DNA of 64,000 bases from Leptolyngbyaceae cyanobacterium JSC-12 (GTDB taxonomy: Bacteria > Cyanobacteriota > Cyanobacteriia > Leptolyngbyales > Leptolyngbyaceae): NCBI GenBank assembly GCA_000309945.1, contig CM001633.1, positions 890,723 through 954,722 on the forward strand, in the 5' to 3' direction. The notes under the pieces are model-generated. The model made no database searches. It had not been told where the DNA came from and was given only the letters and a program-made list of their open reading frames with translations. Shown here one piece after another: positions 8,349-15,559 of this stretch (positions are counted from its first letter, which is position 1; every line of letters begins with the position of its first letter). Position numbers and translations under genes: made by a program.

Positions 8349-8786
8349 TTTTCGTTTAGATTCTGGGGGATTTCCGAGAGTAGGGCGATGGCTGGAGGGT
8401 TGTCCTTCCCGTCCGATTAGTAACGGAATACTCAGTACCCCCAATGCCATGACGATCGCACCCATAACCCAGACCACAAACCGATCTGGGCGAAAGTCTT
8501 GTTGCTCAATTTGTTGATAAACCTGATTATATCGCCAGATTGCAACTGCCATTGACCCAATCCCACATACAACTAAAACTAGCCCAAGATTTTCTGAGTT
8601 AAATAGCGGATGGATAGATGGAGATTTATTTGTGAAAGCAGCTTCAAGCTGACGGGTAAACAGCCCAAAACGAGCGATCGCAAACCCAAACGCAATGAGT
8701 GAGACTGCAGTTCGTAACCAGGCAAGAAAAGTTCGTTCATTCGCTTGATGGTCTCGCTGACGGTTAGGGTCAGTATTCTTAGTCAT
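8346..8786 (-). CDS. DUF202 (YidH-type) inner-membrane protein
   Basis: A 146-residue protein from ATG 8786. The N-terminal signature DHQANERTFLAWLRTAVSL followed by IAFGFAIARFGLF is diagnostic of the DUF202/YidH family. Three membrane segments are visible: around residues 22-42, 70-88 (GLVLVVCGIGSMAVAIWRY) and 104-125 (VVWVMGAIVMALGVLSIPLLI). The protein ends in a basic tail. Its function is unknown; in yeast, relatives sit in the VTC polyphosphate polymerase complex, but bacterial copies are uncharacterised. The stop codon is embedded in the terminator hairpin 8307-8348. Confidence 0.9.
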   Translation of the reverse strand: MTKNTDPNRQRDHQANERTFLAWLRTAVSLIAFGFAIARFGLFTRQLEAAFTNKSPSIHPLFNSENLGLVLVVCGIGSMAVAIWRYNQVYQQIEQQDFRPDRFVVWVMGAIVMALGVLSIPLLIGREGQPSSHRPTLGNPPESKRK

Positions 8787-8894
8787 AGGAATAACAAATA
8801 AGATTAGGTTATAGTACCAACTAGTTCTACGGAACTGGGGTGATTCATTTCGTTTCTTTCTATAGCTCTTCCTACACGCCTAACTCACAATGGT

Positions 8895-9881
8895 ATGAAT
8901 CTGAAGAAATTCAAGGTTGGTACGTTCAATGTTTATAACCTAGTGCTGCCTAATGTCGTATATTACGACAATCGTCGGTACTCAACAGAAATCTTTGCGA
9001 AGAAAAAAGCCTGGATTGCCAAACAGCTCATTTGTATGAATGCGGATATCGTTGGCTTTCAAGAGATCTTCCATGTAGAGGCTTTACAGCAGACTTTAGA
9101 AGAAAGCAACCTATATCCCAATGCGAAAGTTGTGGCTCCAGTTCGCACAGGTGAAGGACCAACAGTAGCGCTGGTGTCTCGCTTTCCAGTTTTACGACAT
9201 CGTGTCTATGAAGTATTTCCGACGGAAGCAAGGTTAACAATTGAAGACACTATCATGCCAATCCATCGATTTTCCAGAGCTGTATTAGCCGTCGATGTGG
9301 CATTAACCAGTGACATTGAATGCACTATTTTTGTCGTTCACCTTAAATCTAAACGTCCTATTTTTCCAGATAATGTAGACCGTAATGATCCTCTGGAAAA
9401 GGCTAAGGGACAGGCACGGGCACTGATTCAACGAACGGGAGAGGCGATCGCGCTGCGAGTAATCTTGATGGAGTTTTTGAAGAATCGCAATTACCCAGTG
9501 ATTCTCATGGGTGATATCAACGATGGAGGATCAGCCGTCACTTCTCAAATCATGTCCGGTGAGCCGCCGTTTCGTAGAATTCCCTTTGAACAAAAACAGA
9601 AAACTTGGGACGTATTGCTATATAACGTCAAAGATATCCAGGCTCGACAGAGTTACGGCGACTACTACTACACTTATATCCACAACGGTCATTACGAAAG
9701 TCTGGACCACATCATGGTTAGCCAGGAATTTGTTGCCGAAAACCCCTACCGCATCGGCAACGTGGATTATGTTTCTGTGCTAAACGATCATCTGCTAGAC
9801 GATACGCTGAGCGGAGATGAAGTGAAGCCCTGGCAATCGGATCATGGGCAAGTAACTGCCTCGATTGAGTTACGCCGTTAA
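8895..9881 (+). CDS. Endonuclease/exonuclease/phosphatase (EEP) family phosphohydrolase
   Basis: A 328-residue protein. EEP fold motifs occur in order: FKVGTFNVYNL, ADIVGFQEIF with the metal-binding Glu, FVVHLKSKRP with the His, ILMGDINDGGSA with the Asp and Asn, ESLDHIMVSQEF, and the catalytic pair SDHGQV near the end. The enzyme should cleave phosphodiester or phosphomonoester bonds with Mg2+ (DNA, inositol phosphates and sphingolipids are substrates in relatives). There is no export signal, so it is presumably cytosolic. ATG 8895 starts MNLKKFKV, directly at the fold; an ATG at 8890 is out of frame. It is divergent from the DUF202 gene, 108 bases away. Confidence 0.85.
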   Translation: MNLKKFKVGTFNVYNLVLPNVVYYDNRRYSTEIFAKKKAWIAKQLICMNADIVGFQEIFHVEALQQTLEESNLYPNAKVVAPVRTGEGPTVALVSRFPVLRHRVYEVFPTEARLTIEDTIMPIHRFSRAVLAVDVALTSDIECTIFVVHLKSKRPIFPDNVDRNDPLEKAKGQARALIQRTGEAIALRVILMEFLKNRNYPVILMGDINDGGSAVTSQIMSGEPPFRRIPFEQKQKTWDVLLYNVKDIQARQSYGDYYYTYIHNGHYESLDHIMVSQEFVAENPYRIGNVDYVSVLNDHLLDDTLSGDEVKPWQSDHGQVTASIELRR

Positions 9882-10100
9882 AACGAAGAGTTCCCTCCAG
9901 TTGGCAATTCTGATGCAGGTTAATCTTAGCTTGCGCTCCATGCCCCAAATGCCAAAAGCCAATTAGAAAACCACTGTTTATCAATCAAGATTACGAAGTT
10001 CTCCTTGCCTTTTAGATCCTATCACTGTACCATCAGCTTCATTAAGGTTAGACGGTAAACCCACTGGATTACCGTAGATTCAAAACAAGGAGATCAGGCT

Positions 10101-11243
10101 ATGATTCGGTGGCAATCACTCCAGGAGCAATGGGCACACCTCATCACAGCCTTAAGCAATCGGCTAAGGCTGCGCTCACTTAGAGGTTTTGTCTCACTCC
10201 TTTTAGTAGGGACGGTGTTAAGTTTCGCAGCAGCAGCCTGCTCTGGTGGAAATACCACTTCCACGAATGCCAATTCCTCAGGTGCCAATCCTGCCGCTAC
10301 CCAAAAGCAGGATGTAGAGCTTACTTTAGTCGCTTATGCAGTGCCTAAAGCAGCACATGATGCTATTATTCCAAAGTTTCAGGAGAAGTGGAAAGCAGAG
10401 AAGGGGCAAAATGTCACCTTTAATCAAAGCTATGGCGGTTCTGGTTCCCAAACTCGCGCCATTATTGATGGGTTAGAAGCGGATGTGGTACACTTGGCGA
10501 TCGGAGCAGATGTTGACAAACTGGTGAAAGCTGGGTTTGTGAATAATAACTGGACGCAGCGAGTTCCTAACAAGGGAATTGTGGGAGAGACAGTCGCTGC
10601 CATCATTACACGAGAAGGCAACCCTAAGAACATCAAAACATTTGAGGATTTAACCAGATCAGATGTGAAGTGGGTCACGGCTGACCCAAAAACCTCTGGA
10701 GGTGCCCGTTGGAACTACTTTGCACTATGGAACTATGCCAAACAACAGGGAGCCGATGATGCCAAAGCCTTAGAGTTTGTCACGAATGCTTACAAAAATG
10801 TGGCAGTTTTAGCCAAAGATGCACGAGAATCAACCGATGCCTTTGCGAAACAAGGACAGGGAGATGCTCTGGTGAACTACGAAAATGAAGTTATTCTGGC
10901 CCAACAGAAGGGGCAAAAACTGGACTATGTCATCCCGGATATCAACATCTCCATCGATACACCAACTACGGTTGTTGACAAGAATGTGGACAGGCATGGT
11001 ACACGGGAAGTAGCTGAAGCTTTTGTTGAGTATTTGTTCACGCCAGAAGCTCAGCGAGAGTTTGCCAAAGTCGGATTCCGTCCATTAGGGGATTTAGGCA
11101 AGGAGAAAGAGTTTGTCGAGAAGTTTGCACCCGTGAAGCAACTGGGTCGAATCGATGAATTTGGCGGTTGGACGGAGGCTCAGAAAGTGTTTGAAGATGG
11201 AGGGCAATTTGATCAAATCCGCGCTCAACTTGCCAAATCATAG
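10101..11243 (+). CDS. sbpA: Sulfate ABC transporter substrate-binding lipoprotein
   Basis: A 380-residue protein. An AAGGAG Shine-Dalgarno sequence at 10087 precedes ATG 10101. The N terminus is basic, then a hydrophobic stretch ends in a lipobox-like FAAAACSGG, so it is probably an anchored lipoprotein with a Ser/Thr/Asn linker. The mature part follows the Sbp/CysP pattern: VELTLVAYAVPKAAHDAIIP, FNQSYGGSGSQTRAIIDGLE, ADVVHLAIGADVDKL, DPKTSGGARWNYFALWNYA and NYENEVILAQQKG. It captures sulfate or thiosulfate in the periplasm and delivers it to CysT/CysW, whose genes follow directly. The N-terminal extension of about 30 residues before the hydrophobic stretch is longer than usual; a later start (for example near Leu40) is unlikely because the SD matches ATG 10101. 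Confidence 0.93.
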   Translation: MIRWQSLQEQWAHLITALSNRLRLRSLRGFVSLLLVGTVLSFAAAACSGGNTTSTNANSSGANPAATQKQDVELTLVAYAVPKAAHDAIIPKFQEKWKAEKGQNVTFNQSYGGSGSQTRAIIDGLEADVVHLAIGADVDKLVKAGFVNNNWTQRVPNKGIVGETVAAIITREGNPKNIKTFEDLTRSDVKWVTADPKTSGGARWNYFALWNYAKQQGADDAKALEFVTNAYKNVAVLAKDARESTDAFAKQGQGDALVNYENEVILAQQKGQKLDYVIPDINISIDTPTTVVDKNVDRHGTREVAEAFVEYLFTPEAQREFAKVGFRPLGDLGKEKEFVEKFAPVKQLGRIDEFGGWTEAQKVFEDGGQFDQIRAQLAKS

Positions 11244-11343
11244 GAGTCATTCGGTCATTGGTTATCAGGAAAGGTGTAGACCTGATGGTTGATCACCAGG
11301 TACTAGTAAGTGAATAACAACTACTTATTTCACTCATAAAGCT

Positions 11344-12207
11344 ATGGCTACTGCTCAAAACCTTTCTCGCTCTTCAGGTAACTCGCTCTGGAAAGTTTTT
11401 TGGCACTCTCTAATTCACATGCCCTGGACCTGGCGCATCATGTTTGGATATCTGGCATTCATGCTGGTTTTGCCAACTGCTGCGATGTTGTCCAAGTCGC
11501 TGACTATTGGTCCAGCGGAATTCTGGCGGATTGCAACCAGTCCTCTGGCTCTTTCAACCTACGATGTTACCTTTACGACTTCATTAGTTGCATCTCTGAT
11601 TAACGGGGTCTTTGGACTGCTAATTGCCTGGGTTTTAGTCCGATATACGTTTCCATTCAAAAAGTTAATTGATGCGTCGATCGACCTGCCCTTTGCGCTC
11701 CCAACAGCGGTTGCAGGTTTAACTCTGGCAACAGTTTACAGCGAGAACGGTTGGATTGGGGCATTGTTTGCACCTCTGGGCATCAAGATTGCCTTTACTC
11801 GACTGGGGGTTGGGGTCGCGATGATGTTTATTTCGTTCCCCTTTGTAGTGCGCACGGTGCAACCTGTGCTAATGCAAATGGAGCGAGAAACTGAGGAGGC
11901 AGCCTGGTGTCTGGGTGCATCGTCCTGGCAAACTTTCTGGCGTGTACTGTTACCTCCCTTGTTCCCAGCTATTTTGACTGGTATTGCTCTAGGGTTTTCT
12001 CGTGCAGTGGGTGAATTTGGCTCTACGGTGATTATTTCGTCTAATACACCATTTAAGGACTTAATTGCACCTATTTTGATTTTCCAGCGCCTAGAGCAGT
12101 ATGACTATGCGGGTGCAACTGTGATTGGGATGGTGCTGTTAATGATTTCTTTGTTGATGTTGCTGTTAATTAACTTTATTCAAGCTTGGGGGAAACGGTA
12201 TGACTAA
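11344..12207 (+). CDS. cysT: Sulfate ABC transporter permease CysT (CysU)
   Basis: A 287-residue inner-membrane permease of normal length with six predicted helices. The family signature is complete: DLPFALPTAVAGLTLATVY, then the EAA loop EEAAWCLGASSWQTFWRVLL, then ALGFSRAVGEFGSTVIISSN, where the conserved AVGEFGS marks sulfate/molybdate permeases. It pairs with CysW to form the channel, energised by CysA, which is not encoded in this window. It starts 100 bases after the binding-protein gene and overlaps the cysW start by 8 bases, indicating translational coupling. Confidence 0.95.
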   Translation: MATAQNLSRSSGNSLWKVFWHSLIHMPWTWRIMFGYLAFMLVLPTAAMLSKSLTIGPAEFWRIATSPLALSTYDVTFTTSLVASLINGVFGLLIAWVLVRYTFPFKKLIDASIDLPFALPTAVAGLTLATVYSENGWIGALFAPLGIKIAFTRLGVGVAMMFISFPFVVRTVQPVLMQMERETEEAAWCLGASSWQTFWRVLLPPLFPAILTGIALGFSRAVGEFGSTVIISSNTPFKDLIAPILIFQRLEQYDYAGATVIGMVLLMISLLMLLLINFIQAWGKRYD

Positions 12208-13093
12208 TACAGCTAATACAGATATAGGAAACTCGATGCAGCCGCTCAACTTGCCACCGCGTGATAGACCAGTGCCTCAGACAAGTTGGATTCCGGTTGT
12301 ATTGGTTACAATCACGCTCATTTTTCTGGCGTTGATTCTTTACATTCCTGCTATCAATGTATTCTATCAAGCCTTCAACAAGGGGTTTGGGCCATTTCTG
12401 CATAATCTGAGTGAACCGAATTTTCAATCTGCAGTGCGAATGACGTTGGTGTTGGCTGCGATCGCGGTACCCATCAATACCATCTTTGGGTTGTGTGCAG
12501 CCTGGTCATTGGCAAACAAGCGATTTCGTGGTCGGACCTTACTACTAAGCATCATTGATCTACCGTTTGCTATTTCGCCCGTTGTTGCAGGTTTGATGAT
12601 TATGTTGCTCTATGGGCGGCAAGGCTGGTTTGGCGAATGGCTGTTAGAGCATAACATCAAGATTGTGTTTGCCCTTCCAGCCATGGTTTTAGCAACTGCT
12701 TTTGTCAGTATGCCGTTTGTTGCTCGCGAAGTTATTCCCGTATTGGAAGAAGAAGGAACTGATCAGGAGGAGGCTGCTTACACATTGGGGGCAAGTCCCT
12801 GGCAGACATTTTGGCGGATTACAGTACCTAATATTCGTTGGGGCTTACTCTACGGCATTTTGTTAACCAATGCACGGGCAATGGGAGAGTTTGGGGCTGT
12901 CTCTGTAGTATCAGGAAATATTGCAGGCAAAACTCAAAGTTTGCCCTTGTTTGTGGAAGAAGCTTATAAAAATTACGATACAGAAGCTGCTTATTCAGCC
13001 GCAGTATTGCTGGCGTTATTAGCAGTCGTGACTCTGGTGTTGAAGGAGATTTTGGAACGTCGGACAGGTGGACATCTGAAGAAAACGCACTAG
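12200..13093 (+). CDS. cysW: Sulfate ABC transporter permease CysW
   Basis: A 297-residue permease overlapping the end of cysT by 8 bases. It shows DLPFAISPVVAGLMIMLLYG, the EAA loop EEAAYTLGASPWQTFWRITV, and NARAMGEFGAVSVVSGNIAG, the CysW version of the motif. The N-terminal 35 residues are polar, followed by six hydrophobic helices. The C terminus reads LVLKEILERRTGG, as in other CysW proteins. With CysT it forms the membrane channel for sulfate/thiosulfate. The gene for a CysA ATPase is missing from the operon and must act from elsewhere. A NIL-domain reading frame follows 53 bases later. Confidence 0.95.
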   Translation: MTNTANTDIGNSMQPLNLPPRDRPVPQTSWIPVVLVTITLIFLALILYIPAINVFYQAFNKGFGPFLHNLSEPNFQSAVRMTLVLAAIAVPINTIFGLCAAWSLANKRFRGRTLLLSIIDLPFAISPVVAGLMIMLLYGRQGWFGEWLLEHNIKIVFALPAMVLATAFVSMPFVAREVIPVLEEEGTDQEEAAYTLGASPWQTFWRITVPNIRWGLLYGILLTNARAMGEFGAVSVVSGNIAGKTQSLPLFVEEAYKNYDTEAAYSAAVLLALLAVVTLVLKEILERRTGGHLKKTH

Positions 13094-13146
13094 CCACGAA
13101 AATAACTATGAGCAGCAACATACGATTTACGCAATGACAAGTTCGC

Positions 13147-13335
13147 TTGCGTATCCCCAAGCATTTTCACGAAGAGCCAGTGATTTCTCAACTTGTGTCA
13201 AATTACAAAGTCACGGTGAATATCCTGGCTGCCGTGCTGGGTGCTAACGCTCATGGGAATAGCTGGTTTGATCTGGAATTACGCGGTACTGATGATCAGG
13301 TAGAAGCGGCGCTGACCTATGTGAGAGTTTATTAG
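13147..13335 (+). CDS. NIL-domain protein, probably truncated by an upstream stop codon
   Basis: From TTG 13147 the frame encodes 62 residues: MRIPKHFHEEPVISQLVSNY, then NILAAVLGANAHGNSWFDLE and a short end. This is the NIL (ferredoxin-like) domain often found beside or fused to methionine and sulfate ABC transporters, where it senses amino acids. In the same frame an ATG at 13108 gives MSSNIRFTQ, then TGA (13135-13137), then QVRLRIPKHF. The natural protein probably began at 13108 and its first part is now cut off by the TGA. The end is also short: relatives usually continue after the second strand. No Shine-Dalgarno sequence precedes the TTG. It may be a dying gene, or translated from the TTG as a minimal domain. 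The domain call is good; its functionality is doubtful. Confidence 0.55.
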   Translation: MRIPKHFHEEPVISQLVSNYKVTVNILAAVLGANAHGNSWFDLELRGTDDQVEAALTYVRVY

Positions 13336-13864
13336 GGTTGAATCACTCCCCCTCAATCCTGAAGACAATATTGCGAAAAGTAAAGTTATCTCTTTTTTAC
13401 TAATAAATGTTGCGAAGCATTGATCCCGTTGCTAAGGTGTGATTGTAGGTAACAGAGTTCATGTTGAGGAGATCGCATTACAATGGCTTATCGTGTACAA
13501 ATCGCAGTGATTGCTTGATTGATTTTTAGGACTCGCTGAGTTAAGCCACTGTGTTCCCAAACTATTTGTGCTCTGAACTTTACACCTTGAACGTTCTAAT
13601 GATTGAGGACTGATTACATTTGCTGATTGACGATACAGGCATTCACCCGGATTGAATCGACGAATATTCAACGGCACCGTTCGGTTCACACCTGTTCTAA
13701 GTTTTGTTCTTGTTTAACTTATCCCACTCCATACTGACTGGACACTTGCTTCATCTCTTTTGAGGTTGCTTAAGCTAAGCCCTGAGGCAGAGCATTCCAG
13801 TTTGTTCGGAGGCTGTCTAGGGTTGTCCAAGTGCAGTGGGATTTAAACCCTGGAGGTTATTGCA
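13336..13864. other. Intergenic region, no convincing gene
   Basis: I find no supported gene in these ~530 bases. Near 13468 a purine-rich site (TTGAGGAGATCG) precedes an ATG that opens an 11-codon frame (MAYRVQIAVIA, stop), possibly the start of a lost gene. The end of the region carries a good Shine-Dalgarno sequence (TGGAGG) serving the SDR gene at 13865. Confidence 0.45.
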
Positions 13865-14674
13865 ATGGAGATGCGTGGAAAAACAGCTCTGATTACAGGA
13901 GCGTCCCGTGGCATTGGGCGTGAGATTGCTCTTGCATTTGCGAAAGCGGGAGTTGCGCGACTCTTATTAGTTGCTCGGCATCCTCAACGGCTGGCAGATA
14001 TTGCCGCCGATATTACAACTCTGGGAGTTGAAGCAATTCCCTTAGCAATTGATTTAAGTCAACCAACCGACGTTAGCATTGCGATCGCTCAAGCATGGCG
14101 CGACTATGGACCCATTGATGTCTTAGTCAATTGCGCTGGAGTGGCGCATCAGGCATCTTTTTTACAGATGCGTTTATCGCAAGTGCAGGAAGAAATTTCA
14201 ACAAACTTAGTTGGGATGTATACTGTAACTCGCTTAGTCGCACGCCGCATGGTTGCCCAAGGCGGTGGGACAATTGTGAATGTATCAAGTTTAATGGGGA
14301 AATTAGCGGCTCCCACTATGGCAACCTATTCAGCCACAAAGTTTGCGATCGTCGGATTTACTCAAGCCCTTCGATGCGAATTGGCAGGTCATAATATCCG
14401 AGTGGTGGCGCTGTTACCATCATTGACTGATACTGATATGGCGCGGCATTTGCAATGGTTTCGTTGGGTCATTCCCGTTTCTCCTGAGCAGGTTGCTAAA
14501 GCTCTAATGGCAGGATTAGCAAAGGGATCGACTGAGATTTTGGTAGGCTGGCAAAGCCATGTGGCAATCTGGTGCAATCGCATCGCTCCCTGGCTGATGG
14601 AACGAGTTGTGATGCTCACAGCCCCTCTACCGAACAAGCGCTCGGCTTTATATAGCTTTGGACAGAAAGCTTAG
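13865..14674 (+). CDS. Short-chain dehydrogenase/reductase (classical SDR)
   Basis: A 269-residue protein preceded by TGGAGG seven to eight bases before ATG 13865. The classical SDR signatures are all present: NAD(P)-binding TGASRGIG, the NCAG motif in VLVNCAGVAHQ, the catalytic Ser in NVSSLMGKLAA, and YSATK with the catalytic Tyr and Lys. Arg after the glycine motif and ARHPQRL suggest NADPH preference. The C-terminal region after residue 190 (LPSLTDTDMARHLQWF) gives substrate specificity, which I cannot assign. A hydrophobic segment near the end (CNRIAPWLMERVVMLTAPL) may touch membranes. The gene appears to be a single-gene unit. Confidence 0.88.
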   Translation: MEMRGKTALITGASRGIGREIALAFAKAGVARLLLVARHPQRLADIAADITTLGVEAIPLAIDLSQPTDVSIAIAQAWRDYGPIDVLVNCAGVAHQASFLQMRLSQVQEEISTNLVGMYTVTRLVARRMVAQGGGTIVNVSSLMGKLAAPTMATYSATKFAIVGFTQALRCELAGHNIRVVALLPSLTDTDMARHLQWFRWVIPVSPEQVAKALMAGLAKGSTEILVGWQSHVAIWCNRIAPWLMERVVMLTAPLPNKRSALYSFGQKA

Positions 14675-14754
14675 GACAAAATCAATTGCCTAAACGCCAT
14701 TGCAGTTTTCCTTGAATGATTTCTGTTTTGCAACTTGCTTAAATCATCCAAAGT

Positions 14755-14783
14755 TCCCCCCTTTAAGAGAAATTAAGGGGGGA
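14755..14783. terminator. C6/G6 hairpin between convergent genes
   Basis: T-CCCCCC-TT (14755-14763) pairs with AA-GGGGGG-A (14775-14783) across an 11-base loop. It lies between the end of the SDR gene and the end of the minus-strand gene at 14838. Such C/G palindromes (AAAGTCCCCCTTT...AAGGGGGATTT) are dispersed repeats in filamentous cyanobacteria and probably act as bidirectional terminators. Confidence 0.6.
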
Positions 14784-14837
14784 TTTATAGTCGTTGCGAT
14801 CGTTGATAGAGGGTTGTATAGAGATTTCTTACACCTT

Positions 14838-15287
14838 TTTACTTCAAGGATTCCAAAATTGCCGCCCCTACCATGACGCAAAGGGTTAACACAATCAATG
14901 GAGCCAGGATCATCGACATCAGGCTGATTAGAGTTTCTAGGACTTGGGGTGCTTTTAAGCTGGCAGATACTACACAAGCAATGGAAAACCCAAGAATAAC
15001 CACTTCAAGGCTTTGAAACCCAGGCGAACCACTGTGCTGTAATCATTGGCATTTTCGGTTAAACTTTGGATAGGACGGGTTGGCACGAGGGGGCGATCGC
15101 GTTCATTGAGTTGTTGTTGCATTCTTTGAAGTTGTGTCTGCATTTGTTGATTTTCCAAATGCATTGCCCTCAACTGCTCAGTCAACCGGGCAATTTCTGC
15201 CGAATCATTCGGTGCCTGTTGTGAGTTCAGCAGTTGAGCAATCTCGTTCTGAGAACGGGGAAAATTTTGGGGGCTTAATGAAGGCAT
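14838..15287 (-). CDS. Coiled-coil membrane protein encoded in two overlapping frames (frameshift at 15015-15021)
   Basis: A perfect AGGAGGT lies six bases before ATG 15287, so the start is firm. Residues 1-85 are soluble with a heptad coiled coil ([20 protein letters not shown], then [15 protein letters not shown]). In the starting frame translation ends at 14970 after [12 protein letters not shown]. However, the -1 frame takes over exactly at GFKALK and stays open to TAA 14838-14840, giving [20 protein letters not shown], then [20 protein letters not shown] and [10 protein letters not shown]: two convincing membrane helices. The joint coincides with GGGTTTC (reverse strand of 15015-15021), in the phase of an X-XXY-YYZ slippery heptamer. 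So either ribosomes shift by -1 here, or a one-base indel has broken the gene (or the assembly). The family is not recognised. Confidence 0.55.
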
Positions 15288-15559
15288 AATTGAACCTCCT
15301 AAAATAGTTGGAGAAAATAATCAACGTGTCTCCTCAGCAAATAGACTCTTTGTTGGGATTAAGCGATGAACCTACAGGGTTAATACAAATGGGTGAGTCT
15401 ATTTTCTTAAAATATCAAGTATCCACCTCTGTTTGTCTGTAGGTTTCAGTTGGGACATTCTTAGCTTAAAGAGATTATTCTAGAAAATCCCTCCGGAGGA
15501 GGTTGGAAAAAGTTAGATTGGGTAGGTTAGATTGAAAAAAATTGATACGCAACGCCTCA

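Noticed and set aside
13459-13689. Minus-strand frame in the spacer before the SDR gene
   Set aside because: No ribosome-binding site, odd composition, no recognisable pattern.
14744-14977. Minus-strand frame of 77 codons (MCSICQLKS...)
   Set aside because: The other frame in the same place encodes clear membrane helices continuing the gene at 15287; this one is a shadow.
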